A stretch of DNA of 64,000 nucleotides from contig AP031356.1 of assembly GCA_037833965.1 (NCBI GenBank), positions 20,978,501 through 21,042,500 of the forward strand, written 5' to 3'. Both the position numbers and the translations under genes were made by a program. This DNA comes from Marchantia polymorpha subsp. ruderalis. Taxonomy: Eukaryota; Streptophyta; Marchantiopsida; Marchantiales; Marchantiaceae. The notes under the pieces are model-generated. The model had not been told where the DNA came from and did not search any database. It saw only the letters and a program-made list of their open reading frames with translations. Positions 18,101 through 30,100 of this stretch are shown here, in pieces (positions within the stretch are counted from its first letter, which is position 1; each line of letters opens with the position of its first letter).

Positions 18101-21100
18101 TGTGGTACCCCACTTTTGGCAATTTTGAGGAAATTAAAACATTTTTGGAAAACTGTACCCTGGCAGCATTGTAAATAGCCTTCGGTACATCAAAACAGAG
18201 TGAATCCGGAAGATCGCGGGGATTCTCGAGGGATCTTGTAGAATCTGGGATTTGGGGTGCCGCAGCAAGGACAGGCACCACCCTCCCTGCGAGCTCCGCA
18301 GTTAGGATCTCTACGGCGCAAGGCGCAAAACCCGCCTTCGGAGGTTGCGTCCGCGGCTGTAGGGAAACCCCCGTAATTAGGTAAACCCTCGGGCGCCTTG
18401 ACCAAGTTAGGGTCCCGTTGGAAAGAGCTCGACGCGCTGATTCTAACGAGCCCAAGAACGCTTGGAACGGACGAGGACTTAGGGAGTTATCGCTACTGGA
18501 AGAAACGGAGGCGGTCGCCTACGGTGGAAGGAGTTCGCCACCGGCGCGAATTCCGCCTACGAGGAAGGGGGATTCAAGTTTTGTCCTATGCACGGACGAA
18601 GGCGTTCGCCTGTGCACAGGCGAAGTAGGGTTAGGGAAGGCTCGAAGTCCGCCTACGCACAGGCGTTCGCCTGTGCACAGGCACTTCGGCGTCGGCGGAA
18701 AATCCGCCTTGGGCCCTAGAAATGCGCCTTGTGAGGTAGAAAGTGTACGGCGCCTTCCGCGCCAGCGCAGCGCCGCGTACGTCGGAAGAGCCGCCAGAGT
18801 AATCCAATAGGTACGGACCGTGCGGACGGCACGAGTGGATGCGCTCTTGGACGGACGGAGTTGCGGCGGCGGAAGCGCCGACGGAGAGACAAGGAACGGA
18901 CAGACTGGACGGAGACGGCTGACCACGGTCAACGCCTTCCGCGCCAGCGCAGCGCCGCGGACGGAATTCGCCTGCGCACAGGCGAACGCATGTGCACAGG
19001 AGGATGTTCAAGTTCCGCGCCGGCGGAGAATCCGCCGAGGCCCCTGCCTGCGCACAGGCAGGAGTTGAATTTTTGTCCGACATGCGGACACACGCGTCAA
19101 GGCAGCGGGAGATTGGCCGAGGGGCGGTACGAACAAGTGTACCGCGCAAGGCGGAAAACTCGCCTTCGGCGCTACGCCCCCATGTCCGCAGGGCGACACG
19201 CTCGCGGAGTTCAAATCCGCCAATTCGAGCGTGAGAGTTTAATCGACGACGGCGGAGCGTGAAGCCGCGCGTGAGAGCGAAGACCGTTCCAGCGTACAGC
19301 CGGCGCGGCCATCAAGTGAGACGTTCTTCACGACCAAGAGCCGACCATGACCTTCGACCGGGCGGCGGAGAACGTCCCATTCTTGAATTCGCGATTCCAA
19401 TCTCTTGTGCGCGCTGCGCGCATCCATCTGCTGGCTGCGGACCATTCTCGACGTCGTCACACAGGAGATTTCTTGTTGATTGAGGGAGAAGTGAGTGCGC
19501 GTGATTTGGAATTGAGAGCGATTAGAGTTTGCCGAGAGAGAAAGAAACGCGGACAGTGCGGAAGTAGAATGAGCGGGCGAGCGAACCCCAGGAACGCAAT
19601 GACGAGACCGAGCAGATTGCGGATGGTGCCACTTCGCCTGCCGCAGAACGGGCTGCGCGCTTTCGAAGAGCGCTTAATAGCAAGAAAGCTCGATTTCTTG
19701 CTATGGGGATGGAATTACATCTGTGCGAATATGGTGCGCGAGTGGCTAGAGCCACAGGGACCACCCTCGCGCGGATTGCGTCCACATGTTGATCGGTGGA
19801 CAGTCCAAGATTGGGCGCAGGCGTTGGGAAGATGTGCTGGCATGCCAGGGCATCTCCTTTTCGACAGCGAGAGCATCAAGGTGACCAAGCAAGAAGAGGC
19901 GCAATTTGTGGAGCTGTTCAAGACCGGGAGGTCTACCAAGAATGGGTACAGGACCCGTGATTACAAGGATCGATTTCGCCGGACTCTATCCGCGGCGCTG
20001 ATGCAATTACTGCAGCCGCACCGCGCCTGCTACATCACATTGTGGCAGGTCTCTTTTGTGGAGTGCGTCATCGAGGGAACTCCAATTCACTGGGCGAGCA
20101 TCCTGCATAGGGTGATGCGACAGCACGCGTTTGAGGAGAAGGGGGGAACTCTAAACCATCTTTCTCCTTTCCTCATCAATTTTTATCGACAGCGGAATTG
20201 TTTGACAGCGGCGGAGCTTGAACATTTTCCGCCATTGTCCATCGACCATCCCGGGAAGTATGTGCGGGAGAACGAGGTCGATACTGATGCAGAGGAGTCA
20301 CCGACTTCTACCCCATCAAGACGGAGGGACGAAGGGAGACACACCCCTGCAGCGCGAGTGCCGCGGAAGCGGCGATGGAGGGAAGAGTCTGAAGAGGAGC
20401 AGCATCAAGAACCCTCTGCTCCCATTCGACCGCGGCCGCTGTGCGAGCCATACAGCCGGCCGAAGCAGAAGGCACGCAGACTGGTGTTACCAGCTGACAG
20501 TGCGGACACGGCGACGATTGCGACGGAGATAGGAAGTGCGTCGCCAGAGAGGCGAGAGGAAGCGCGGACGACCGCACGAGAGACGGGCCACGCTGCAACC
20601 TCGTCGGGAGAGAGGCCGCCTACGGGCCAAGGGCCTCCGGAGTTACCACGTGCGATGCGGACAGATGTTCCGTTTGCGCACAGGCGAACCTCCGCGGACG
20701 GACGAGCCTCCGCGGACCGGCGAACACAAGTGGACGTGGATCTACGCTTACGCGTGGGAAGGAGCAGTCCGCCTGTGCACAAGCGTTCACCTGTGCACAG
20801 GTCGCCTGTGCACAGGACACCTCCACACGTGCCGCCTGTGCACAGGCAAGAATCACCCCCGTTCCAACGTAGGAAGGGGAAGGAGCCGGCGGAAGAACCG
20901 CCTACGAGACATCGGCCCTCGGGGCCAGATCCTCCGGCGCACCACGCGCCGCAATTTGCGCCTTCGGCGCCAGGGCCTTCGAGCCGAGGAGATACGAGCA
21001 GAGAGCGTGCGGAGGCCGCACCATCGGCGGGAAGTCCGCCGATAGATGCGCCTTCAGCGGTAGGGCCTATAGGCCAAGGAACATCGGGCGTGCGGCCCCC

Positions 21101-23499
21101 GGCCATGTCGCCTTCGGCGATAGATGTCCGCGGCGCTACGCTTGCAGCGGACAAGGCGCCGGCAAATGCGCCTGCGCACGGGCCGGGCACGACCCCCACG
21201 GACCGATCAAGGGAGCAGCAGACGGAGGAGCGGAGTGACTGTCCGCGGGATGAAATCTCGATGCGCGATGCGCAATCCAACCCCGCGCAGCCACCCTCCG
21301 CTCAATCGCCTTCGGCGACGGACGACGGCGACAGAGAGAATGCGGTAGGCAATCAACCAGCGAGAGACGGGGATGCCGCACGGGTACATTCGCCTTCCGC
21401 CTTAGACATTTTGGCGACGAGCAGCGAGGCTGCAGCCGTGCCTTCGCAGGCAGCACACGTCGAGGACGTGCAGCCCCACCCGGGGCAGTCGCCGACGCAA
21501 TCAATGGCGACTGAAATTCTCCACTCGGATGATGACGACGGAGGCTCCACGGAAGAAATGTCAGGAGCAGAAGACACCGAGGAGGAGGAGGAGGAAATTG
21601 TTGGAGCGCCGGCGGCGGCGCTCTCTAAGCAGGTGATTCCGTTGCTGCGGTACTTGGATCGCAAGGTCGATAAATACGCCGACCCACTCCAGCCGGGATC
21701 TTACATCGAGTTAGTGCGCAGGCGGACTCGCACTAAAGTCCACACCAGCAAGCTATTAGCTAGAGTGGACCAGGAGTTGAGGGACTTGAAGGAGAAGCAT
21801 GAGTGCTTGTGGGGACAGTACAAGCTTAATCAGAAATTCTACAAGCACTCCGAGAAGATGAAGGATGAGAAACTGGGCGAGCTCACCAAGGAGCAGGTGA
21901 AGGTCAAGGAAGCGCTCGATTCTGAGCAGGCCCAGAATCGGATTTTGTCAGAGGAGCTCGTGCGACAGACGCGGTTGTTGGAACAATGTCAGCTCGCACG
22001 GCAGGCGGATGAAGAGTTAATCCGCAGGTTGCAGTCAGAGTGTGGCGAATTGAGAGCGCAACGTGCTGAAGCCGAATCGCAATTAGTGATGATTGAAGAG
22101 GATCGCAGGAAGGAGGCGGATCGCACGAAGGTGGAGACGGCGAGGCGAGTCGCCCACTGTCTCAAGGGCTACGCCCACTGGGAAGTGAAGGCGCAGGAGA
22201 AACTCACACTGCGTGAGTTTGAATTGCGCGCAGCCGGGTTGTTGTCAGGCGACAGTAGGAGTCGGCGGAAGGTAGCGAAGAAGCTCGAGGCCTTTCTGTC
22301 GAAGGCACAGGATACCATGTCCGCCCTCGAGGGGGAGGTGTCCGCGGCGTTGCAGCGGTTGGGACTGCGCAGTCGAGCGGAAGAGTGGCAGGGTAGGGAG
22401 TTAGTGCGCGGCAGTCGGCCGCGTAGGAGACGTAGTACAGGTTCCGCGGAGTGTAGTGTAGCGTGGTTCCGTGCAGGCGTGTAGCGTAGTACAGTGTAGT
22501 GCTAGGTAGGACTTAGAAGGTATAAAATAGTTCCAGGCGTTTTGCCTGGGGTTCTTTCCCATCAGAAGTGCAGATCAGGAACCCATTTCCTTTGCGTGTT
22601 TGTGTCCTTGAGTTCTGTCACCACGCACGAGGAGTTACAACTTAGCGTTCCGCATTTTGTAGCTGAAGGCCTTCGGCCGAATGTTCAGAGCTAGTACATT
22701 GGTTAGAGACGTGAGTAGTTCGGATCTGTACCTGCGGGTGACTGCCGATGCTCAGAGCCAGTGACTAGTTAGATACTTGAACAGTTTCGCCCCTACACCT
22801 TCGAGTGTTTCTTTCTGATTGTACTCCTTGGGATTTTTCCCCTGAATGCCAAAGTGAAGTTTTGCTACTTCGTGTAAGCCTTGGTTGTAAATTCAGGTTA
22901 CGCTGCAGCAGGTGCCTTGAGGGTAACCCCTGTAGTATTTCTGGGAATGACAAGTGCCTGAGAATTCAAACTCTTCAATAGACTGTTGTTGTGTTACTGG
23001 AATGTTTCACAGTGAGTCCTTAAGTGTGGACCTGTGTTCTCTACGCGTTTTGTGAGTTGAGAGTGTTGTTCACCGCGTCTGAGTGACTTCGATCCGAAGT
23101 AGGTAGTCCAAACCGGGTTTCCTACACTAGCAGCAATCTAGTGGAAGCGTTGTAAAAGCCGGAGTTGGAAGTCACTGCCCGCAGCTTTGCCGAGTGTGCT
23201 CGTGAGAGACTTTCCCCCTGAAATCTTGAAGTAGAGGTCCTAACGGATCTCTGGGTTGTGTTTCTGTAGTTTCAGGTGCGTGTGTGTGTGTGTGTGTGTG
23301 TTACGCTGCACTGTGCGACCTCCGAGTGCGCTCCGAGTGGACACTTGCAGTATTTCTGGGAGTGACAGTTGCCTGAGAATTCAAACTCCTCAATAGTCTG
23401 TTAAAACGTGACACTTTGTACCCTGTGTGTTCCTCTGTCCCTGTGGGTTCGACCTTTCTACCACTATATTGCAGTTTTAGCCTTTAGTGGGTTATTACA
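18101..23499 (+). mobile_element. Solo LTR of family A, copy in B LTR (5,399 bp)
   Basis: Complete A LTR from TGTGGTACCCC to TTATTACA with the perfect 5-bp target duplication GAAGA (18096-18100 and 23500-23504). No internal region or second LTR is present, so it is a solo LTR, the usual product of recombination between the two LTRs of one element. It looks whole; its U3 frame (19347-22484) is open. Promoter: TATAAAATA at 22521-22529, stem-loop 22533-22549. Confidence 0.93.
19347..22484 (+). CDS. U3-encoded long protein of LTR family A (1,045 codons, open)
   Basis: Same length and architecture as the frame at 8890-12027. The few differences I saw on reading fall mostly in the Pro/Ala-rich middle (for example HKRSPVHR for HRRSPVHM); the globular region about 85-300 looks almost unchanged. 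It lies in a solo LTR, so no element promoter drives it in sense as part of a genomic RNA. Any expression would need a promoter in the leader or in neighbouring DNA. Confidence 0.78.
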   Translation: MTFDRAAENVPFLNSRFQSLVRAARIHLLAADHSRRRHTGDFLLIEGEVSARDLELRAIRVCRERKKRGQCGSRMSGRANPRNAMTRPSRLRMVPLRLPQNGLRAFEERLIARKLDFLLWGWNYICANMVREWLEPQGPPSRGLRPHVDRWTVQDWAQALGRCAGMPGHLLFDSESIKVTKQEEAQFVELFKTGRSTKNGYRTRDYKDRFRRTLSAALMQLLQPHRACYITLWQVSFVECVIEGTPIHWASILHRVMRQHAFEEKGGTLNHLSPFLINFYRQRNCLTAAELEHFPPLSIDHPGKYVRENEVDTDAEESPTSTPSRRRDEGRHTPAARVPRKRRWREESEEEQHQEPSAPIRPRPLCEPYSRPKQKARRLVLPADSADTATIATEIGSASPERREEARTTARETGHAATSSGERPPTGQGPPELPRAMRTDVPFAHRRTSADGRASADRRTQVDVDLRLRVGRSSPPVHKRSPVHRSPVHRTPPHVPPVHRQESPPFQRRKGKEPAEEPPTRHRPSGPDPPAHHAPQFAPSAPGPSSRGDTSRERAEAAPSAGSPPIDAPSAVGPIGQGTSGVRPPAMSPSAIDVRGATLAADKAPANAPAHGPGTTPTDRSREQQTEERSDCPRDEISMRDAQSNPAQPPSAQSPSATDDGDRENAVGNQPARDGDAARVHSPSALDILATSSEAAAVPSQAAHVEDVQPHPGQSPTQSMATEILHSDDDDGGSTEEMSGAEDTEEEEEEIVGAPAAALSKQVIPLLRYLDRKVDKYADPLQPGSYIELVRRRTRTKVHTSKLLARVDQELRDLKEKHECLWGQYKLNQKFYKHSEKMKDEKLGELTKEQVKVKEALDSEQAQNRILSEELVRQTRLLEQCQLARQADEELIRRLQSECGELRAQRAEAESQLVMIEEDRRKEADRTKVETARRVAHCLKGYAHWEVKAQEKLTLREFELRAAGLLSGDSRSRRKVAKKLEAFLSKAQDTMSALEGEVSAALQRLGLRSRAEEWQGRELVRGSRPRRRRSTGSAECSVAWFRAGV

Positions 23500-25116
23500 G
23501 AAGACGACAAATACCTCTGCACAGAAGGCACCAATGCCTTCGGGAGGAGATGGACGGACCGACAGTCGGCCGACTACGAGTCGGGCGACTGAAGGCCGAC
23601 AAACGGAAGGAAGGCCAACTGAACGGCGCGTTGAACCGGACAGCAGGCCGGAAGCAGAAGAGAGTTTGGCTGACGAGCCAACAACCCTCGGAGGGTCGTC
23701 TTCGGCGGAAGGCACTTCCGGGAAGACGCCACCAGCAAGCAGGCCAAGTGGAGTCAAGACGCGCAGGGTGTATCCGACTCCCAGTCGGACAACTGCTGGT
23801 CGGCCGACTGCAAGTCGGTCAACAGAGAGTCGGCCGGATTCGCCGACTGCGAGACGGACAGGGCCGGCGACCAGTGTGCGGACGCCGTCGGCGGACGCAC
23901 CTTCAGCGAAGACACCTTCCGCGCAGATTGCGCCGGAAGGGCAGGCAGCAGAAGCGGGCGGTGCAAAAGTGACAAGAGTCACTGCGGCGTCGACCCCTTC
24001 GGAGACCGAAGATCGAGCCGGAACAGGGGCTCAAGCAGTGGGATCTCCCACTGCCCTGGATATTTTAGCAGGCAGTGGAGCAGCAGTCGCAGCGGAAGCT
24101 GCTGCGCGCCACAGTTCCAGGGAGTCGCCAAGGGATTCGGTGGCAACTGAAATCCTCGAGACTGAGGATGAGACGAGCTCGGAAGAGCAGGAAGCGGATT
24201 CGGTGCAGAAAACGCCAACCGGGGTGTTGTGCGAACAGATAGTCCCACTCCTGCGATATCTGAATCGCAAGACATCCAAGTACGCGGGTACTGGAAAACC
24301 GCAGTCTTATGTGGAGACTATCAGGCGAAGGACAAGGAGCAAGGTGGCAAGGTGGGCCTCTAGGTGCCAAGTATATGTGGATAGGAACACCGCCCTCCGA
24401 CAACACCTGGCGGTCACACAGAAGCTATACCAAGCCTTGCAGCAGCAGAGGGAGGATGCGGCGACGAAAAGTCAGGCGGATGCCGAGCTAATGCTGGCAA
24501 AGATCGAGTCGGAATTGCAGGAAGAGCGGAGACAAAACCACGTCCTAGCAGCCGAGCTTGCGCGCCAGACGCGCGCCTTAGAAGAAAGTCAAAGAGCCCG
24601 CAAGGATGATGAGGAGTTGTTGCGCAACTTGCAATCCGAGTGCTCGGATTTGAGGGCGCAACGTGCGGAAGCGGAAATGCAGCTAGCAGAGGTGGAAGGC
24701 AGCTGCAGGGCGCGAGAAGAGTTGGCGACACGGGTGACCCATTGTCTAAAAGGATACGCCCATTGGGAGGTGGCAGCTCAAGAGAAGATCACACTCAGGG
24801 AGTTCGAGCTTCGCGCGGCGGCATTGACGGAGGGTGACAGTCGGAGTCGGCGGCGAGTGGCGAGGAAATTAGAAACCTTCTTGTCGGGTGCGCGCGACAC
24901 TTTGGCGCACTTAGAGTCGGAAGTCACTGCAGCGCTCCGACGCCTGGGGTTGCGCAGCCGGTCGGAAGACTGGCAAGGTAGAGACAGCGAGCGGAGCAGT
25001 CCGGCGCGCAGGAGGCGCAGCACCAGATCCGCCGAGTGCAGTAGTATAGTTTGGTTTCGCGCAGATGCTGCGAGTAGTAGATAGGATAGCGTAGTGCTAG
25101 TTAGGACCTTTGAGGG

Positions 25117-25145
25117 TATAAAATAGATCAAGGCGTTTTGCCTTG
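25117..25145 (+). promoter_or_regulatory. LTR-B TATA box and stem-loop
   Basis: TATAAAATA (25117-25125), then CAAGGC (25129-25134), loop GTTTT, GCCTTG (25140-25145). Compared with family A (CCAGGC / GCCTGG), one base pair has changed on both sides, which keeps the stem. Confidence 0.75.
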
Positions 25146-26061
25146 GGACTCTTCCAGTTTCGGAAGTGCAGATCAGGAACTCACTTTCTTGGCGTGTTTG
25201 TGCATTTTGGTCCTGGCACCACGTAGAGAAGCTGCAGCATAGCGAAGTTACCGTATGTTGTAGTTGAAGGCCTTCGGCTGAATGTTCAGAGCTAGCACCA
25301 GGTTAGAGACTTGAGTAGTGCGGATCTGCACCTGCGGGTGATTTCTGATGCTCAGAGCCGGCTGCGAGTTAGATACTTGAACAGTTCCCCCTTACTCCTT
25401 CGAGTGACATATCCTGATTGTACTCCTACGGGAAGTTTCCCCTGAATGCCAATGTGAAGTTTTATTACTTCGTGTAAGCCTTGGTTTGCAATTCAGGTTG
25501 TGTGTGTTACTGGATCGTGTCTCAGTTAAGTTCTCAGTCGGGCCTGCACTCCCTGCGTTTGGTGTGATAGTCGAGGGTGACGTCCACGGCGTATGAAGAG
25601 GCTTCGTTCCGAAGTGGGAAGTCCAGTCCGGGTACCCTACGCTAGTTCCTGGCGGAAGGGCAGTAAAAGCCGGAGTGGGAGGCACTACCTGCAGAGCCTC
25701 TGAGTGAACTTTTGAGACACTTTCCTCCTGAAATCCGAAGCGGAGGTCCTGACCGACCTCCGAGTTGTGCTTTTGCCAGTTTCAGGTGTGTGTGTGTGTG
25801 TGTTGAGTGACCACGCTGTACCGTGCATCCTCCGAGCATCCTCCGAGTTGAGATCCTCCTCCGAGTCGAGCCTCCGAGTCGAGCACTGCAGTATTTCTGG
25901 GAGTGATAGTCGCCTAGAATTCAAACTCTACAAAAGTCTGTTAAACGTGACACTTTTTACTCTGTGTGTTGCCTCTGTCCCTGTGGGTTCGATCTTTTTA
26001 CCACCATACTGCAGTTTTAGCCTTTGGTGGGTTATTACATAAGGAGCCGACAACTTCTTTT

Positions 26062-26079
26062 AGGCGCCGCTGCCGGGGA
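26062..26079 (+). promoter_or_regulatory. Primer-binding site of element B, tRNA-Asp type
   Basis: AGGCGCCGCTGCCGGGGA, 22 nt after the LTR end. It matches the site of the complete A element except at its first base, and the spacer is nearly identical to that in A (GCCGACAACTTCTTTT shared). Confidence 0.82.
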
Positions 26080-26122
26080 CAGTGCGTCAACACCAGAATA
26101 CTTGAGCAGCAATGCTCGGTGA

Positions 26123-27164
26123 ATGTCGACGAGCGATAGTGTGGTAAACCTGAGTGCTAGAGCCACACGAAAACTCCGTCGAGATTCAGAAAAAGCCGTA
26201 GAAACAAAACGGCGAACTAAAATGAAGACTCCCGGTGAGGACTCTGCAGAAAGATCGCCATCACCGACTACTGGAAGACAAAGGCGTTCCAGTTCACCTA
26301 CTTAGAGCATTGAGCTAACAGTTCTATTGGAAATTCCTCCGACAGAAACTCTTCCTGAGTTTGGCCAACCTAGGATCAGTCCGTCGACAAGATCACCAAT
26401 GGCAGACCATCAAGCCAATCCCCGCCAGGTGTTTTCCCAACCTATCACCAAACATTCGTATCCAAGATACACGGGAACGGGCGACGACGATGATGCAGAT
26501 TCATACATAAAGCTCTTCGAGTCTGTCTCCATCGCCAATCGTGAGACCAGTGATGAAGACAGACTGCGAATCTTTCCTAGCCTGCTACGCAGGCGAGCTC
26601 GTAGCTGGTACAACCATGAGAGCACCGACCCCACTGGCATCCGGACCTGGGCTCAGCTCAAGGAAAAGTTTCTGAGGCGGTTTCGCGAACTCGGATATGA
26701 CAGTCGAGTACTGACCCGGCTTCGAAATCTTCGACGCGAGCGGAAGGAGAATCTTCGAGACTATACCGAGAGATTCCAAGACCTCCTAGATCAAATTCCG
26801 AAGACAGGCCTAGGAGAACCATTTTCGGTACAACAAGCAGTGGATTGGTATGTGACAGGGCTCTCAAGAGAAATGGAGACCTTCTGTAGGAGAGGCAAGA
26901 CTGACACAATCCAAGATGTGATAGCTTCCGCGGAGACCTTTGAGACGTCAACCCTCGACACTCGAAGACGCGACCGACGGTCGACGAAGAAGAAATCGCA
27001 AGGCGGACGTCGGAAGAGAAGGAACTCGCCTTCCTCGACAGAAGAATCAAGCTCCTCCAAATCAAGTTCTTCCTCGGAAGAGGAAGAGGACTCATCATCT
27101 TCAGAAGAAGAAAGACGGAAGAAGAAACGCAGTACGATCAAGAAGAAGGATCGAGGTAAGGGAA
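26123..27164 (+). CDS. Gag region of element B
   Basis: Basic N-terminal stretch, then a retrotransposon Gag domain (HSYPRYTG, DSYIKLFESVSIANRE, ARSWYNHES, LKEKFLRRFRELGYDSR, QQAVDWYVTGL) and a Ser/Glu/Lys-rich tail. It is highly similar to the A-element Gag at 5903, far more so than the two families' U3 proteins are to each other. A reversed solo A LTR is inserted at 27165. The gene is fossil and broken. Confidence 0.82.
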
Positions 27165-30100
27165 TGTAATAACCCACTAAAGGCTAAAACTGCAATATAG
27201 TGGTAGAAAGGTCGAACCCACAGGGACAGAGGAACACACAGGGTACAAAGTGTCACGTTTAACAGACTATTGATGAGTTTGAATTCTCAGGCGACTGTCA
27301 CTCCCAGAAATACTGCAAGTGTCCACTCGGAGCGCACTCGGAGGTCGCACAGTGCAGCGTACACACACACACACACACACACACCTGAAACTACAGAAAC
27401 ACAACCCAGAGATCCGTTAGGACCTCTACTCAAGATTTCAGGGGGGAAGTCTCTCAAGAGTACACTCAGCGAAGCTGCGGGTAGTGACTTCCAACTCCGG
27501 CTTTTATAACGCTTCCACTAGCTTGCTGCTAGCGTAGGAAACCCGGTTTGGACTGCCTACTTCGGATCGAAGTCACTCATACGCGGTGAACAACACTCTC
27601 AACTCACAAAACGCGCAGAGAACACAGGTCCGCACTGAAGGACTCACTGGGAAACATTCCAGTAACACAACAACAGTCTATTGAAGAGTTTGAATTCTCA
27701 GGCACTTGTCATTCCCAGAAATACTACAGGGGTTACCCTCAAGGCACCTGCTGCATCGTAACCTGAATTTACAACAAAGGCTTACACGAAGTAACAAAAC
27801 TTCACTTTGGTATTCAGGGGAAAAATCCCAAGGGAGTACAATCAGAAAGGAACACTCGAAGGTGTAGGGGCGAAACTGTTCAAGTATCTAACTAGTCACT
27901 GGCTCTGAGCATCGGCAGTCACCCGCAGGTGCAGTTCCGAACTACTCAAGTCTCTAACCAATGTACTAGCTCTAAACATTCGGCCGAAGGCCTTCAGCTA
28001 CAAAATGCGGAACGCTAAGTTGTAACTCCTCTTGCGTGGTGACAGAACTTAAGGACACAAACACGCAAAGAAAATGGGTTCCTGATCTGCACTTCCGAAA
28101 CTGGGAAAGAACCCCAGGCAAAACGCCTGGAACTATTTTATACCTTCTAAGTCCTACCTAACACTACACTGCACTACGCTACACGCCTGCACGGAACCAC
28201 GCTACACTACACTCCGCGGAACCTGTACTACGTCTCCTGCGCGGCCGACTGCCGCGCACTAACTCCCTACCCTGCCAATCTTCCGCTCGATTGCGCAGTC
28301 CCAAACGCTGCAACGCCGCGGACACCTCCACTTCGAGGGCGGACATGGTATCCTGTGCCTTCGACAGAAAGGCATCGAGCTTCTTTGCTACCTTCCGCCG
28401 ACTCCTACTGTCGCCTGACAACAACCCGGCTGCGCGCAATTCAAACTCACGCAATGTGAGTTTCTCCTGCGCCTTCACTTCCCAGTGGGCGTAGCCCTTG
28501 AGACAGTGGGCGACTCGCCTCGCCGTCTCCACCTTCGTGTGATCCGCCTCCTTCCTGCGATCCTCTTCAATTATCACTAATTGCGATTCGGCTTCAGCAC
28601 GTTGCGCTCTCAATTCGCCACACTCTGACTGTAACCTGCGGATTAACTCTTCATCCGCCTGCCGTGCGAGCTGACATTGTTCCAACAACCGCGTCTGTCG
28701 CACGAGCTCCTCTGACAAAATCCGATTCTGGGCCTGCTCAGAAATGAGTGCTTCCTTGACCTTCACCTGCTCCTTGGTGAGCTCGTCCAGTTTCTCATCC
28801 TTCATCTTCTCGGAGTGCTTGTAGAATTTCTGATTAAGTTTGTACTGACCCCACAAGCATGCATGCTTCTCCTTCAATTCCCTCAACTCCTGGTCCACTC
28901 TAGCTAACAGCTTGCTGGTGTGGACTTTAGTGCGAGTCCGCCTGCGCACTAACTCGATGTAAGATCCCGGCTGGAGTGGGTCGGCGTATTTATCGACCTT
29001 GCGATCCAAGTACCTCAGCAACGGAATCACCTGCTCAGAGAGCCCCGCCGCCGGCGCTCCAACAATTTCCTCCTCCTCTTCCTCGGTGTCTTCTGCTCCT
29101 GACATTTCTTCCGTGGAGCCCCCGTCGTCATCATCCGAGTGGAGAATTTCAGTCGCCATTGATTGCGTCGGCGACTGCCCCGAGTGGGGCTGCACGTTGT
29201 CGACGTGTGCTGCCTGCGAAGGCACGGCTGCAGCCTCGCTGCTCGTCGCCAAAATGTCTAAGGCGGAAGGCGAATGTACCCGTGCGGCATCCCCGTCGCT
29301 CGCTTGTTGGTTGTCTACCGCGTCCTCTCTGCCGCCGTTGCCCGCCGCCGAAGGCGATCGAGCGGAGGGTGGCTGCGCGGGGTTTGATTGCGCATCGCGC
29401 ATCGAAATTTCATCCCGCGGACAGTCACTCCGATCCTCCGTCTGTTGCTGATCCCTTGATCGGTCCGTGGGGGCTGTGCCCGGCCCGTGCGCAGGCGCAA
29501 TTGCCGGCGCCTTGTCCGCCGCAGACGTAGCGCCACGGACATCCATCGCCGAAGGCGACATGGCCGGGGGCCGCTCGCCCGATGTCCCTTGGCCTATAGG
29601 CCCTACCGCCGAAGGCGCAACTATCGGCGGACTTCCCGCCGATGGTGCGGCCTCCGCACGCTCCCTGCTCGTATCTCCTCGGCTCGAAGGCCCTGGCGCC
29701 GAAGGCGCAAATTGCGGCGCGTGGTGCGCCGGAGAGTCTGGCCCCGAGGGCCGGTGTCTCGTAGGCGGTTCTTCCGCCGGCTCCTTCCCCTTCCTACGTT
29801 GGAACGGGGGTGATTCTTGCCTGTGCACAGGCGGACTGCTCCTTCCCACGCGTAAGCGTAGATCCACGTCCACTTGTGAACGCCTGTCCGCGGAGGCTCG
29901 TCCGTCCGCGGAGGCTCGTCTGTGCGCAAACGGAACATCTGTCCGCATCGCACGTGGTAACTCCGGAGGCCCTTGGCCCGTAGGCGGCCTCTCTCCCGTC
30001 GAGGTTGCAGCGGGGCCCGTTGCTCCTGCGGTCGTCCGCGCTTCCTCATGCTTCTCTGGCGACGCACTTCCTTTCTCCGTCGCAATCGTCGCCGTGTCCG

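Larger units (their letters stand above)
16611..26039 (+). repeat. 5' LTR of element B (about 4.0 kb plus nested solo A LTR)
   Basis: Starts TGTGGTAACACAC and ends TTATTACA, the same terminal pattern as family A. The U3 frame begins at ATG 17125 (MSKVPQLRVSPLRV). The A solo LTR 18101-23499 interrupts it, with GAAGA on both sides. The remaining U3 coding region ends at 25084. TATA box 25117-25125, stem-loop 25129-25145, R/U5 to 26039 with a GT microsatellite near 25785. The primer site follows, so this is a true 5' LTR. Confidence 0.85.

Noticed and set aside
20405-21280. Long antisense open frames rich in Arg, Ala, Pro and Ser inside the A LTRs (also 35643-36479 and 30005-30295)
   Set aside because: They lie opposite or out of phase with the U3 frame, their openness follows from its GC-rich codons, and they have no motif or independent conservation that I can see.
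18101-23499. 5.4-kb unit with short inverted ends and 5-bp duplications read as a DNA transposon carrying an unknown gene
   Set aside because: The same unit occurs twice, in direct orientation, around a primer site, gag, integrase and polypurine tract at 1694-13033, so it is an LTR.
23408-25084. 558-codon frame as an independent gene starting in the A LTR tail
   Set aside because: The first residues are read from the U5 end of the nested A LTR; only the part after 23504 is B U3 coding sequence.
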